Shown: positions 51,517 to 61,595, counted from the first letter of the stretch. The stretch is DNA of 64,000 nucleotides from RGIG8244 sp045639325 (GCA_045639325.1 JAZUCU010000002.1:65684-129683), one strand, 5' to 3'. Notes: generated by a model not told the origin, from the sequence alone. Translations and numbers: made by a program.

Positions 51517-52554
51517 TTATTTCTTGATTGCATCCCAGGCAGCATTGAATTTCTTCTGATTGTCACCGAGATTCTTCAGAGGAGTACAAATCTTGAAAGA
51601 ATCAGGGTTCACATTGAATACTTCATTGTTGCGGATTTCTTTGGAAACATGTTTGACCGCTTCCGTATGTGCCATGCGGTAATAAACATAGTTCATGTTC
51701 GTTGTAGCGACATCAACGCGATACAGATAGTCGATAAACTTATATGCCAGTTCTTTGTTTTCACTGTTGTTGAGGATACAGAGATTATCGAATGTTGCAG
51801 TAGTACCTTCCTTGGGAACAACAAACTTCAGATCGGGATTTTCCACTGCATACTGAAGCAGGTCGCCGTTATAAGTCTGAATCAGCACAAATTCCCCCTG
51901 TGCCAGAGAAAGACGGATATCATCCACACCGAATTTTGCAATGTTGTTTTTCCATTTGCGGGCAAGTGCAACCGCTTCATCGATCTGTTTCTGATCGGTG
52001 GAGTTTACATCATAACCCAAGGTACGCAGAGCACAGCCCATGACTTCGCGCTGGTCATCAAGAAGAGCCATTTTGCCTTTAAGATCGGCACGTTCAAACA
52101 TACGCCAGGAAGGTTTGAAATCTTTCACCTTCTTGCTGTTGTAACCGATACCGGTAATACTGACGAAATACGGTACACTGTATTCCTGATTTTCATCGGG
52201 GTTGATGATGTTGAATGTCTTATCATAATATTTTTTGACGTTCGGCAATTTTGCGCCATCGAATTTGTGGAGCATCTTCTGTTCATTCATCAGCATCGCC
52301 ATGTAGGAAGAGGGAACCACGATATCATAACCGGCAGCACCGCCTTTCAGTTTTGCATACATAGCTTCGTTGGAGGGGAAGACGTCGAGCTGAATTTTAC
52401 AGTTGAATTCCTTTTCAAAATTTGCAATCACTTCATCGGAAAAATAATCCTCCCAGCAATACACATGGAGAACTTCTTTTTTACCGCAAGCGGTCAGAAA
52501 AGAGAATACAATTGCAAGTGCAACGGCGGGGAGCAGGGAAAGAAAACGTTTCAT
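51517..52554 (-). CDS. potD: Spermidine/putrescine ABC transporter, substrate-binding lipoprotein
   Basis: A protein of 345 residues. A lipoprotein signal ends at FSFLTACGKKE (lipobox LTAC). The mature part has LHVYCWEDYFSDEVIANFEK and a PotD/PotF-type fold with GAAGYDIVVPSSYMAMLM and PYFVSITGIGYNSKKV. It captures polyamines in the periplasm for PotABC. Its start overlaps potC (ATGA). Last gene of the operon. Confidence 0.94.
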   Translation of the reverse strand: MKRFLSLLPAVALAIVFSFLTACGKKEVLHVYCWEDYFSDEVIANFEKEFNCKIQLDVFPSNEAMYAKLKGGAAGYDIVVPSSYMAMLMNEQKMLHKFDGAKLPNVKKYYDKTFNIINPDENQEYSVPYFVSITGIGYNSKKVKDFKPSWRMFERADLKGKMALLDDQREVMGCALRTLGYDVNSTDQKQIDEAVALARKWKNNIAKFGVDDIRLSLAQGEFVLIQTYNGDLLQYAVENPDLKFVVPKEGTTATFDNLCILNNSENKELAYKFIDYLYRVDVATTNMNYVYYRMAHTEAVKHVSKEIRNNEVFNVNPDSFKICTPLKNLGDNQKKFNAAWDAIKK

Positions 52555-53390
52555 TTGTTCTTATCCTTTTGTGATGTTAATATTTTTTGCGTTACAAAAA
52601 CAACAATAAATGTGAAAACAATGAATAATACAGAAAGCGCATTCAGAAGCGGCAGACGTCTCCCCTTCTTCATCGCACTTTCAATAAAAATCGGCAATGT
52701 GGTATCACCCGCACCCTTCACGAAGAAGGTAATCACAAAGTCGTCAATGGACAACGTAAATGCAAACAGCGCACCGGCAATGATCCCCGGCAGAATCGCA
52801 GGCAGGGTAACATTCAGGAATGTATAAAGTCCGCTTGCCCCCAGGTCTTGCGCCGCTTCCAGCATGGATTTATCAAATTCATGAAGACGGCCGAGCACAA
52901 CCATCGTTACATAACTCAAACAGAATGTCACGTGCGCAATCACAATCGTCGTAAAGCCCAATCCCACATCCAATCCGGTAAGCGAGGTAATCACTTCGCC
53001 GAACAGGGAAATGAACATGACGAACAACAGCAGCAAGCCAATCCCCATCAGAATATCCGGCACAACCAAAGGCGTATAAACCAATGTAGTATAAATCGGC
53101 TTCAACTTGTTTTTGGAACGGTAAAGCACCAATGCTGCCAACGTTCCCAACACAGTTGAAATAAGAGTCGCGACAATCGCAATAATCAAGGTATTGCATA
53201 AGGCTTCCCAGATCTTTGCATCCTGGAACAGCTTTTCATACCAGATCAGAGAAAATCCCTGCCACTGATTCCCCAACTTGCTGGCATTGAATGATGCAAC
53301 AGCAACAACAAGCAGCGGTGCATACAGAAAAATCAAAGTCAGAAGCGTCACATAGAAAGAAAAACGCCCGGTTTTATTGCATTTACTCAT
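52551..53390 (-). CDS. potC: Spermidine/putrescine ABC transporter permease PotC
   Basis: A membrane protein of 279 residues with six helices. The inner-membrane EAA loop is MLEAAQDLGASGLYTFLNVT, followed by LPAILPGIIAGALFAFTLS and SIDDFVITFFVKGAG, all typical of PotC. It overlaps potB and potD by 4 bp each. Confidence 0.95.
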   Translation of the reverse strand: MSKCNKTGRFSFYVTLLTLIFLYAPLLVVAVASFNASKLGNQWQGFSLIWYEKLFQDAKIWEALCNTLIIAIVATLISTVLGTLAALVLYRSKNKLKPIYTTLVYTPLVVPDILMGIGLLLLFVMFISLFGEVITSLTGLDVGLGFTTIVIAHVTFCLSYVTMVVLGRLHEFDKSMLEAAQDLGASGLYTFLNVTLPAILPGIIAGALFAFTLSIDDFVITFFVKGAGDTTLPIFIESAMKKGRRLPLLNALSVLFIVFTFIVVFVTQKILTSQKDKNK

Positions 53391-54256
53391 TTCTGCGCCT
53401 CCGCATCTCTACGTTTAATATGTTTCTTATACAGCCAGCATCCCAGCATCGGCAGAAAAACCGCAAGCATGAGGAATGCAGATAACGCACTGGCATGGGG
53501 CAGATTACGGTCAACAAACACACGCTGCGCAATCTTGTCTCCAAGCAATTCACTGCCCGGTCCGCCAACCAGTGACGGAATCAGGTATGCCCCGAATGCC
53601 GGAATCAACACAACCATGATGGCTGTCCCGATACCTTTCGAAATCCCCGGCAGAAACACTTTACGGAATGCATAAAATGTCCCTGCACCTAAATCCTGCG
53701 CTGCATCCATCAGAGAAAAATCAAATTTTTCTGCAATGGCATAAATCGGCAGAATCGCAAAAGGAATATAGGTATAAATCATAACCGTCAACACGGCCCA
53801 CTGATTGTAAAGCAGAATCGCATCCTGAGGAACAAGCCCGATCAACACCAGCAGTTCCTTGAACATCCCGTTCGGACTCAGGAACACTTTCCACGCATAA
53901 ATACGAATCAGAAAGTTCGTCCAGAACGGAACCACAATCAACAACAGAAGCAAATTTCTCCAACGCGGACTCAACCGTGCAAGATGATAACTGATCGGAA
54001 CCGCAAGAAATACACAAACCGCAGTCGCAACCACCCCCTGCCACAAAGTGCGCCAGATGATAGAAGGATAACTGGGATTCGCCATATCACGGATCGCATC
54101 CAGAGACCATTCAGCTCCGATTCCGCCGTACATATCAACAGAGCGGAATGAAAGAACGAACACAATAATCACCGGAAGGGCATAAAAACACAGCAGCCAC
54201 AAAAAGGTCGGTGCTCCGGTAAAAAAGTTATGTGAAAAAATCTTTTTGAGTTTCAT
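53387..54256 (-). CDS. potB: Spermidine/putrescine ABC transporter permease PotB
   Basis: A membrane protein of 289 residues with six helices. The EAA loop reads LMDAAQDLGAGTFYAFRKVF and is followed by LPGISKGIGTAIMVVLIPAF and IPSLVGGPGSELLGDKI. The ATG at 54256 (MKLKKIFSH) is chosen because GGGA lies 8 bp upstream; frames reaching to 54349 run into potA and are not likely. It is 16 bp after potA. Confidence 0.94.
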   Translation of the reverse strand: MKLKKIFSHNFFTGAPTFLWLLCFYALPVIIVFVLSFRSVDMYGGIGAEWSLDAIRDMANPSYPSIIWRTLWQGVVATAVCVFLAVPISYHLARLSPRWRNLLLLLIVVPFWTNFLIRIYAWKVFLSPNGMFKELLVLIGLVPQDAILLYNQWAVLTVMIYTYIPFAILPIYAIAEKFDFSLMDAAQDLGAGTFYAFRKVFLPGISKGIGTAIMVVLIPAFGAYLIPSLVGGPGSELLGDKIAQRVFVDRNLPHASALSAFLMLAVFLPMLGCWLYKKHIKRRDAEAQK

Positions 54257-54272
54257 CGGCGGCATCCCGGTA

Positions 54273-55406
54273 TCAAATATCCGGGAGGGCGAGAAGTTTT
54301 TCATCGTCCTCGGTATAACTGTCAAGCATATATGCGGTGTCAGCTTCAAACTTCAGCCAGACATCGTCACCCCATTTGATACGGCGTTCATCCAGCGCAT
54401 ATCCGGAATGCTGCTTGATGACTGATATCCGCCAATCCCCGACACGTACCCAATAACGGGACTGGGCACCAAGGTAAATCACCTCTTCCACTTTACCGGG
54501 AAGAAGGTTTGTATTTTCATTCGTCTTTTCAGGCTTGTTATGAGAAATCATGAACTTTTCCGGACGGATGCTGACGTGCAGCTTCTGATCTTTGTGTACT
54601 TTTTTATCATTGTACAAACGGATCGTCGGAAAATCTTCGATCTCCAGTTCGCAATAATCACGGTCAACTTTACGCACATGGCCTTCCAGGAAGTTGGTAT
54701 CACCGATGAACGCAGCAACAAAGCTGGAACGCGGTGCTTCATAAAGTTCTTCCGGCGTACCGATCTGTTCAATTTTACCTGCTTGAAGTACAGCAATATG
54801 ATCACTGATACTCATCGCTTCCTGCTGGTCATGGGTCACAAAAATAAAAGTAATACCCACATCATCATGAATCGTATCAAGTTCAATCAGCATCCGCTGA
54901 CGCAGTTTCAAGTCAAGAGCCGCAAGCGGTTCGTCAAGCAGAAGCACCTTCGGCTTGTTCACCAATGCACGGGCAATCGCAACACGCTGACGCTGTCCAC
55001 CGCTGAGCTGTGCGGGCTTTCTGTTTTCAAAACCGGAAAGCTGTACCAGTTCCAGATATTTCGGCACTTCTTCGCGAATCGTTTTTGCATCAACACCGGT
55101 CGCTTTCAGACCGAATGCGATGTTTTCCCAGATGGTCATGTGAGGGAACAACGCATAATTCTGGAATACCGTACGGACATCCCGTTTATTTGCGGGCATA
55201 TTTGTAATATCAACGCCATCAAGGATTACGCGTCCTTTATCAGGCTGATCAAAACCGCCACAGATACGCAGCAGAGTTGTTTTTCCGCAGCCGCTGGGGC
55301 CGAGCAGAGAAAACACCTCTCCAGCATTGATAGAAAGAGAAACATTATCCAGAACGGTATTATTTCCATACCGTTTAGTAATATTTTCGAAGCGGAGTAT
55401 TTCCAT
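54273..55406 (-). CDS. potA: Spermidine/putrescine ABC transporter ATP-binding protein
   Basis: A protein of 377 residues. Walker A is LLGPSGCGKTTLLR, the signature is LSGGQRQRVAIARALVN, Walker B is VLLLDEPLAALD and the H-loop is FVTHDQQEA. The C-terminal TOBE domain (about 285-365) has SIRPEKFMISH and is typical for PotA. ATG at 55406 (MEILRF) is preferred because GAGGA lies upstream; ATG at 55424 is also in frame. First gene of potABCD. Confidence 0.96.
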   Translation of the reverse strand: MEILRFENITKRYGNNTVLDNVSLSINAGEVFSLLGPSGCGKTTLLRICGGFDQPDKGRVILDGVDITNMPANKRDVRTVFQNYALFPHMTIWENIAFGLKATGVDAKTIREEVPKYLELVQLSGFENRKPAQLSGGQRQRVAIARALVNKPKVLLLDEPLAALDLKLRQRMLIELDTIHDDVGITFIFVTHDQQEAMSISDHIAVLQAGKIEQIGTPEELYEAPRSSFVAAFIGDTNFLEGHVRKVDRDYCELEIEDFPTIRLYNDKKVHKDQKLHVSIRPEKFMISHNKPEKTNENTNLLPGKVEEVIYLGAQSRYWVRVGDWRISVIKQHSGYALDERRIKWGDDVWLKFEADTAYMLDSYTEDDEKLLALPDI

Positions 55407-55553
55407 TGCGCCGTCAGTCCTCATGTTAAGGTTAAAAAAAACACAATTATATAAAATACCATGTCAAACACTATTTTTCAATCACAAAAACCGCAAGATT
55501 TCAAAAAAAATTGAAATTTTATATTTTGAGCCGAAAAAGTACCTATGTAACAT

Positions 55554-55581
55554 TTGAAAATTTAAGAATGTGTGCTATATT
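55554..55581 (+). promoter_or_regulatory. Promoter of hisG
   Basis: TTGAAA, 16 bp, TATATT, about 65 bp upstream of the hisG ATG; a clear match to the form seen elsewhere here. Confidence 0.65.
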
Positions 55582-55645
55582 ATCTTTTATTCATTTTCTA
55601 CAATGTAAATTAGTATCAACTTTAAGTATAATGGAGTAATTAACT

Positions 55646-56515
55646 ATGAAACTGATGCTCGGCCTCCCCAAAGGAAGTCTCGAACAGTCCACAACCGATC
55701 TGTTCGCAAAAGCGGGTTACAAAATCAACATCAACTCCCGCTCCTACTACCCCACAATCGATGACCCCGAAATTGAGTGCATGCTCCTCCGTCCGCAGGA
55801 ACTCTCCAAGTACGTCGAAGAAGAAATCCTCGACTGCGGTCTCACCGGTTTCGACTGGATCCAGGAAAACGGTTCCGATGTGGAAGAAGTCGCGGAACTC
55901 GTCTACGGTAAAGTCGGCACAAATCCCCTCCGCTGGGTCCTCGCTGTCCCCGCTGACTCCCCCATCAAATCCGTCAAAGATCTGGAAGGTAAACGCATCG
56001 CTACGGAAGCTGTCGGTATGACTCAGCGTTACCTCAAAAAGCACGGCATCAACGCTCAGGTCGATTTCTCCTGGGGTGCAACCGAAGTCAAACCGCCCCG
56101 TTTCGCTGACGCCATCGTCGAAATCACAGAAACAGGCAGCAGCCTCCGCGCAAACAACCTGGTGATCCTCGATACGCTCTGCATTTCCACAACCCGTTTC
56201 ATTGCAAACCACAAAACAATGAACGATCCGGAAAAGCGCGCAAAACTCGAAAAAATCGCTATGCTCCTCCAGTCCGTCATGAAAGCTCATGGCAAAGTCG
56301 GTATCAAACTCAACGTCCAGAAAGAAAATCTCGATGACGTCCTGAGCAAGCTCCCCGCTCTCCAGCGCCCCACCGTCTCTCCCCTCGCGGAAGAAGGCTG
56401 GTATGCTCTTGATACCATCGTCGATCAGAACATCGTTCGTGACCTGATCCCCGAACTCAAAAAGCACAATGCCACAGGTATTGTTGAATATCCGCTGAAC
56501 AAGATCGTTGACTGA
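55646..56515 (+). CDS. hisG: ATP phosphoribosyltransferase, long form
   Basis: A protein of 289 residues, the long form with the C-terminal regulatory ACT-like domain (about 215-289). It starts histidine synthesis by joining ATP and PRPP. The N-terminus has LMLGLPKGSLEQST and the PRPP site lies in AIVEITETGSSLRANNL. Other signs are DCGLTGFDWIQENG, RIATEAVGMTQRYL and HGKVGIKLNVQKE. Long HisG works without HisZ and is inhibited by histidine. The codon use is C-rich at third positions (CTC, ATC), like the operon that follows and unlike the phage block. It is alone between its promoter and a strong terminator. Confidence 0.96.
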   Translation: MKLMLGLPKGSLEQSTTDLFAKAGYKININSRSYYPTIDDPEIECMLLRPQELSKYVEEEILDCGLTGFDWIQENGSDVEEVAELVYGKVGTNPLRWVLAVPADSPIKSVKDLEGKRIATEAVGMTQRYLKKHGINAQVDFSWGATEVKPPRFADAIVEITETGSSLRANNLVILDTLCISTTRFIANHKTMNDPEKRAKLEKIAMLLQSVMKAHGKVGIKLNVQKENLDDVLSKLPALQRPTVSPLAEEGWYALDTIVDQNIVRDLIPELKKHNATGIVEYPLNKIVD

Positions 56516-56541
56516 TCTCTGTTTCTGAATAACGGATAAAT

Positions 56542-56584
56542 AAAAACGCCATTGCTGAGGTTCAATCCCGGCAATGGCGTTTTT
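56542..56584 (+). terminator. Terminator of hisG
   Basis: AAAAACGCCATTGC pairs with GCAATGGCGTTTTT, a perfect 14-bp stem with U-run. Confidence 0.9.
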
Positions 56585-56627
56585 CTGTTTACCTTATCTT
56601 TTTTATAAAAAAAATCAAAGAAAAATC

Positions 56628-56655
56628 TTTAAAAAACCAAAAAATGATGTATATT
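56628..56655 (+). promoter_or_regulatory. Candidate promoter of the Hyf/Ehr operon
   Basis: TTTAAA, 16 bp, TATATT, about 48 bp before the GTG start. The -35 differs in one base from TTGAAA. Confidence 0.45.
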
Positions 56656-56702
56656 ATTTGCTTCCAATTTTTATTACCATAACGTAACAGGAGACAATAA
56701 AC

Positions 56703-58628
56703 GTGAATTGGTGTACAGCAGACTGGTGTGCCTTGATGCTGATCGCCGTCGGCGCAGTCGCAGCTTTGTTCCTCAAAAAGAAAACAAAGCTCGCTACTTT
56801 GACTGCACTAACGACCCTCACAGGCGGTGTTTTAATGTTCGGAATCATGCGATTCTGTGTGAACGGAATTGATCTGAATTTCTTCTTTCAGATCCCCATC
56901 CTGATCCTCGCCCTCGCCGGTGGTTTCTTCTCCCCGGCTTACCTCAAAGGGCATGGTGATGACCGTTCCGGTATCTACTGGTTCTTCTTCAATATGACGG
57001 TCGCCGCCATGTTGGGAGTAACTATTTGCTACAACAAAATCGGATTCCTCGTTTTGTGGGAACTCATGGGACTTGCCAGTATGGCATTGGTCTTCTTCCA
57101 CTATAAAGAAGAAAGCTGTGTCCGTGCAACCTGGAGCTATCTCCTTGCCTGCGAAGCCGGTGGATTGCTTCTGATTCTCATGTTCATCAACCCCTTCAAC
57201 AGCCCTGTGTTCATGTTTGTCACTGGAATCCTCGGCTTCGGCTTGAAGATTGGTTTCCCCCTGCTCCATTACTGGCTGCCGGATGCTCACCCGGAAGCCC
57301 CTGCCCCGGTCTCCGCTCTCATGTCCGGTGCCATGATTCAGCTTGGTTATCTCGGTTTGATCCGCTGGGTATTTGGTTGCCGCATCCCGTCTGTCACAAT
57401 TGGTTTGACACTGTTGATTCTCGGTTGTATCGGTGCTCTTGCCGGTATTATCTTTGCGTTGTCAAAGAAAAATATCAAAGGAATGCTTGCCTATTCCAGT
57501 ATTGAAAACATGGGTATTCTCGGTATCGGATTCGGTCTCGCTCTCCTCGCAAAGAGAGTCAACTGCACCGAAGCTGCTATTGCCGCATTCAGCGGTGCTC
57601 TTCTCCATGCCTTGAACCATGCTCTGCTCAAAGGCGGTCTGTTCCTCGGCGCAGGTTCCATTCAGAAAGGAATGCACGGTTCTCTTAATATGGATGAAAT
57701 GGGCGGACTCCTCAAGCGGATGCCTGTCACAGGAACCATTTTCATGATGAATTCCGCCGGGATCTCCGGTTTGCCCCCGTTCTGCGGATTCATCAGCGAA
57801 TTCCTGATTTATTTTGCAGCAATCAAACTTATCATCTCTCAAACTGGCGTACTTTTCATCGCCGGACTGGCTGTTCTGATTGTACTCTCTCTGACGGGTG
57901 GTTTCGCTGCGGCTGCATTCACAAAAACTGCCGGCGCAGTCTTCCTCGGTGAACCCAGAAGTGAAGTTGCAAAAAATGCACAGGAAGTCCCCTTCTCCAT
58001 GCGTCTGATTCCTGCAATTCTCTGCATCTGCACATTCGCAGTCGTCATTACAGCTCCATACATTCTCTCCCCCATCCTCTCACGGATGGCACCCGGAATG
58101 GAACTGTCCTTCATCAAACCGCTTTGGCGCATCGCCGCTGCATCCTTTACATTGATCTTTATCGGCGCACTCCTTTACCTCTGGCGCTGTATGTGCAATA
58201 AACTCGGTTCTCGCCGTTCCTGCACCTGGGACTGCGGTTATGCTGCTCCCGATGCCCGCATGGAATATACCGGTACCGCATTCAGTCAGCCGCTGACGGA
58301 TTTCTTCCGCCCCCTGCTCCGCACAAAGAAAAACATTGTTCTGCCCGAAGGTGAATTCCCCACAAAAGCTTCTTATGAGGAAACAACTTTTGACCCGGCA
58401 GCATCCCTTTATCTGCGCATTGTTCACTTCTTAAACTTCATGGCAGAAAAAATTCATAAATTCCAATCCGGCTATCTGCATCTCTACATTCTTGCAGCCG
58501 CCATCGCATTACTGCTTCTGCTCATCTGGGCTCTCCTGATGCCATGGGGTGGCAACATCATCAACGCCGCCTCTGCAATTCAAGAAAGCACGATATTCCC
58601 CTGGACCCCGAAAGGAGGTTGCTTCTAA
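56703..58628 (+). CDS. hyfB: HyfB/HycC-like antiporter-type membrane subunit
   Basis: A protein of 641 residues with about 16 helices. It belongs to the NuoL/HyfB/MrpA family of proton-translocating subunits. Core features are VLWELMGLASMALVFF, with the Glu of the channel, FGLKIGFPLLHYWLPDAHPEAPAPVSALMSG (shortened here: LLHYWLPDAHPEAP), KGMLAYSSIENMGI and LLHALNHALLKGGLFL with the conserved Lys/His path. The start is GTG at 56703, 9 bp after AGGAG. It is the first gene of a six-gene operon. Confidence 0.92.
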   Translation: MNWCTADWCALMLIAVGAVAALFLKKKTKLATLTALTTLTGGVLMFGIMRFCVNGIDLNFFFQIPILILALAGGFFSPAYLKGHGDDRSGIYWFFFNMTVAAMLGVTICYNKIGFLVLWELMGLASMALVFFHYKEESCVRATWSYLLACEAGGLLLILMFINPFNSPVFMFVTGILGFGLKIGFPLLHYWLPDAHPEAPAPVSALMSGAMIQLGYLGLIRWVFGCRIPSVTIGLTLLILGCIGALAGIIFALSKKNIKGMLAYSSIENMGILGIGFGLALLAKRVNCTEAAIAAFSGALLHALNHALLKGGLFLGAGSIQKGMHGSLNMDEMGGLLKRMPVTGTIFMMNSAGISGLPPFCGFISEFLIYFAAIKLIISQTGVLFIAGLAVLIVLSLTGGFAAAAFTKTAGAVFLGEPRSEVAKNAQEVPFSMRLIPAILCICTFAVVITAPYILSPILSRMAPGMELSFIKPLWRIAAASFTLIFIGALLYLWRCMCNKLGSRRSCTWDCGYAAPDARMEYTGTAFSQPLTDFFRPLLRTKKNIVLPEGEFPTKASYEETTFDPAASLYLRIVHFLNFMAEKIHKFQSGYLHLYILAAAIALLLLLIWALLMPWGGNIINAASAIQESTIFPWTPKGGCF

Positions 58629-59530
58629 TGACATACTGGCTTATTCAATTTATATTTATGTTGATTGCTGCTCCGCTTCTGCCCGGCATCATCAACAAAG
58701 TCAAAGCATTCTTTGCCGGACGCAAAGGTCCCTCCATCTTCCAGCTCTATTATGACCTGATCAAGCTGGTTCGCAAAGAATCCATCGTTACCCATACATC
58801 CGGTGGCGTGCTCGAAATCGCACCATGCATAACTCTTGCGTCAATCCTCATTGCCGCACTCTTCCTCCCCCACGGCGATACCCTTTCTCCCGTGGCATTT
58901 GCCGGTGATGCGGTTCTGTTCTTCTACCTCCTCGGTATGGGCAGATTCATCACAACTCTCGGGGCTCTCGATACCGGGTCCAGTTTCGAAGGCATGGGGG
59001 CCAGCCGCGAAATGCAATTCTCTGCCATGGTGGAAGGTGCTGTCTTCTGCGTCATCGGATTCATCGCCGTTCTGACCAGAGAAACCAATCTTTCGCTTTC
59101 CTCTGCAGTCACCTATCACGGCTCCGCACATATCGTCTCATCCATCCTGACCGCTGTCGCTTTCTTTGTCGTCCTTCTGGCAGAAAACAGCCGCGTCCCC
59201 GTGGATGACCCCGAAACACACTTGGAATTGACCATGATCCATGAAGCCATGGTACTCGATTATGCCGGCCCCGATATGGCATTGATTCTCTACGGCAGTG
59301 CTTTGAAATTGTGGATTTTCTCAGCATTCTTTGTCATGCTGATCCCCGGAGTCGCCGGAACACTTCTGACGCTGCCTGCCATCCTGTTGACCGTCGTCAT
59401 TGTCGGTGTCATTGAATCCAGCATGGCCCGTTACCGTTTCCTGAAAGTTCCCCAGATGCTCTTCGGTGCTCTCGCCGCCGCTCTCCTGGGACTTTGTTTC
59501 CTGATTTTCTTTGAAGGAGGTGCCGCATGA
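58628..59530 (+). CDS. hyfC: HyfC/HycD-like (NuoH-type) membrane subunit
   Basis: A protein of 300 residues with about eight helices. RKGPSIFQLYYDLIKLVRKE and ENSRVPVDDPETHLELTMIH are the NuoH/HycD signatures; the latter forms the acidic E-channel entrance near the quinone-like cavity. LDTGSSFEGMGASREMQFS is also family-typical. ATG at 58628 overlaps the preceding stop by 1 bp (TAATG) and follows AAAGGAGG. It anchors the hydrophilic arm to the membrane arm. Confidence 0.93.
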   Translation: MTYWLIQFIFMLIAAPLLPGIINKVKAFFAGRKGPSIFQLYYDLIKLVRKESIVTHTSGGVLEIAPCITLASILIAALFLPHGDTLSPVAFAGDAVLFFYLLGMGRFITTLGALDTGSSFEGMGASREMQFSAMVEGAVFCVIGFIAVLTRETNLSLSSAVTYHGSAHIVSSILTAVAFFVVLLAENSRVPVDDPETHLELTMIHEAMVLDYAGPDMALILYGSALKLWIFSAFFVMLIPGVAGTLLTLPAILLTVVIVGVIESSMARYRFLKVPQMLFGALAAALLGLCFLIFFEGGAA

Positions 59531-60192
59531 TGACTCACACTTGGATCGAAGCCATTCTGGCTGTTTTTCTTCTTACCAATATCATGCTCGCCGCATCCAG
59601 CCGACTCCTTCACGGAATCCGGATCGTTGCGGCTCAGGGCTTGCTCCTTGGTGTTCTCCCTCTGTTCCTGGCTTATCAGCATGGATTGAATGGACACCTC
59701 ATTGCCGCATCTGCGGTCAACATCATCGTCAAAGGTGTGGCATTGCCCCTTTTGCTGATGTATGCCATGCGCAAAGCGAATATCAAACGGGAACTGGAAC
59801 CGATGACAGGTTACGTAACCTCCATCCTCATTATTCTTGCTTTCTTTGCGCTTTCCTTCTTCCTGGCAAACAAATTGCCTGTGGATAAAGTCGGATACAC
59901 CCTTGCTATCCCCGTTTCTTTTGCAACAGTCCTTTCCGGATTGTTCCTTATCGTTTCCCGCAGAAAAGCGTTGACACAGACCATCGGCTTCCTCACCATG
60001 GAAAACGGTATCGCTCTTTTCGGTACCGGCATGCTCCTTGATACCGGGCTCGTGATTGAATTCGGTATCCTGCTCGATGTCTTTGTCCTCGTCTTCATCA
60101 TGGGGATTGCTATTCTTCAAATCAATCGTGAATTCCAGCATATCGATGCCGACCGCTTGAACATGCTGGATGAGAAAGGCGGTGAAAAATGA
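59527..60192 (+). CDS. hyfE: HyfE-like (NuoK-type) membrane subunit
   Basis: A protein of 221 residues with about seven helices. LPLFLAYQHGLNGHLIAASA, VKGVALPLLLMYAMRKANIK and LTMENGIALFGTGML fit HyfE, whose C-terminal half corresponds to NuoK with buried Glu residues. It overlaps the previous and next genes by 4 bp each (ATGA), so the operon is translationally coupled. Confidence 0.9.
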   Translation: MMTHTWIEAILAVFLLTNIMLAASSRLLHGIRIVAAQGLLLGVLPLFLAYQHGLNGHLIAASAVNIIVKGVALPLLLMYAMRKANIKRELEPMTGYVTSILIILAFFALSFFLANKLPVDKVGYTLAIPVSFATVLSGLFLIVSRRKALTQTIGFLTMENGIALFGTGMLLDTGLVIEFGILLDVFVLVFIMGIAILQINREFQHIDADRLNMLDEKGGEK

Positions 60193-61595
60193 TGCTGATT
60201 CTCCTGATTCTTCTTCCCATTGTCGGCGCAGCGGTTATCGGAATGTTCCATAAACATCCCCTCGCTGTCCGGTTGACACTTCTCGCAACGGCGGCGTTTT
60301 TCCTCGCCGGAACAATCCTGATCGATTGCGGTTATGATGTGTTCTTCAATAATCCGCTGTACAACTTCCTCAATGCGGACTTGTATTCAAAAGTTGTAGC
60401 ATCTGTTACAGCGGTCCTCTTCTTCTGCTCCGCCCTTTACGGGTATTTCTGGCTCCCCGCCGCTCGCGCGCACGAAAAAGATGCCATGAAAGATCATATC
60501 TTCGCCATGATTCTCTGCGCATTCGTCTCTATGATGACTCTCGCAGCATTCGCTTCCAATTTCGGACTCCTCTGGATCGCTGTCGAAGCAACCACCCTCG
60601 CCAGTGCTCCGCTGATTCGTTTCCATCGCTCCCAGAGTGCGTTGGAAGCTATGTGGAAATATCTGCTGATCTGCTCCGTCGGGATCGGTCTTGCTTTGTT
60701 CGGTACGTTCATCCTTCAGTTGGCTGTACGCAATTCCGGAATGAACACCCTCGACTTCGTCACGCTCACCATGGCGCACAATAAGCTCCACCCCGAATGG
60801 TTCAAACTGGCATTCGTATTCATCTTTGTCGGTTACGGTTTGAAAATGGGGCTTGCACCCTTCCATACCTGGCTCCCCGATGCACACAGTGAAGCACCTG
60901 CCATGATCTCTGTCCTCCTTTCCGGGGCATTGCTCAACTGCTCTTTCCTCGGTATCGTGCGTGCAGTCGGAATCGCTCCTGATGCCCTCGTCCCGTTCTG
61001 CCGGGAATTGCTGATCGGTTTCGGTGTTCTCTCTCTCATCGTTGCCGCATTCTTCCTGATCCGCCAGAGTGACTTCAAGCGCATGCTCGCCTATTCCAGC
61101 GTGGAACACATGGGCTTGCTTGCCATCTTCTGGGGCGTCGGCGCAACCAATACGGCTCTGGCGCACCTTGCCATGCACTCCGTTTGCAAAATGATCCTCT
61201 TCCTTACAGCAGGTAATATCCTCCTTGCCGCAGGTACAAGAAAAGTCGATGCCGTTTCCGGACTCTTCCGCAATCTCCCCCGCACCGCTGCCGTCTGGTT
61301 CGTCGGTGTCCTGATGATCTGCGGCATGCCCCCCTCCCCGCTGTTTGTAACGGAATTCCTGCTCGTTTCTTACGCAAATCCGGTACTCGGATGCATTATT
61401 CTCTTCCTCCTCTTCCTCATCTTCGGCGCAATGACTCACACTGTCCTCAAGATGACATCCGGTAAAGAGAACACCATCCCCGCTCCTGCCGCCGCACAAT
61501 GCGAAAAACTGTCCCTTATCCCGGCAACCTTGCTCCTCATCCCCCTGGCTGCCGGTAGTTACCTGATCGTGAAATTGATCATGGAGGTATTCTGA
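60189..61595 (+). CDS. hyfF: HyfF-like antiporter-type membrane subunit
   Basis: A protein of 468 residues with about 14 helices, the second antiporter-like subunit. It has LLWIAVEATTLASAPLIRFH (channel Glu), GLKMGLAPFHTWLPDAHSEA, KRMLAYSSVEHMGLLAIFWG and AHLAMHSVCKMILFLTAGN (conserved His/Lys). E. coli Hyf has three such subunits (B, D, F); here two are present. It ends 1 bp into the start of the large subunit. Confidence 0.92.
   Translation: MMLILLILLPIVGAAVIGMFHKHPLAVRLTLLATAAFFLAGTILIDCGYDVFFNNPLYNFLNADLYSKVVASVTAVLFFCSALYGYFWLPAARAHEKDAMKDHIFAMILCAFVSMMTLAAFASNFGLLWIAVEATTLASAPLIRFHRSQSALEAMWKYLLICSVGIGLALFGTFILQLAVRNSGMNTLDFVTLTMAHNKLHPEWFKLAFVFIFVGYGLKMGLAPFHTWLPDAHSEAPAMISVLLSGALLNCSFLGIVRAVGIAPDALVPFCRELLIGFGVLSLIVAAFFLIRQSDFKRMLAYSSVEHMGLLAIFWGVGATNTALAHLAMHSVCKMILFLTAGNILLAAGTRKVDAVSGLFRNLPRTAAVWFVGVLMICGMPPSPLFVTEFLLVSYANPVLGCIILFLLFLIFGAMTHTVLKMTSGKENTIPAPAAAQCEKLSLIPATLLLIPLAAGSYLIVKLIMEVF

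Noticed and set aside
55425..55500. A TTGACA/TATAAT promoter for potA
   Set aside because: The two boxes are only 10 bp apart on the minus strand; a weaker TTGAAA-17 bp-TATTTT arrangement is possible but not strong enough to list.
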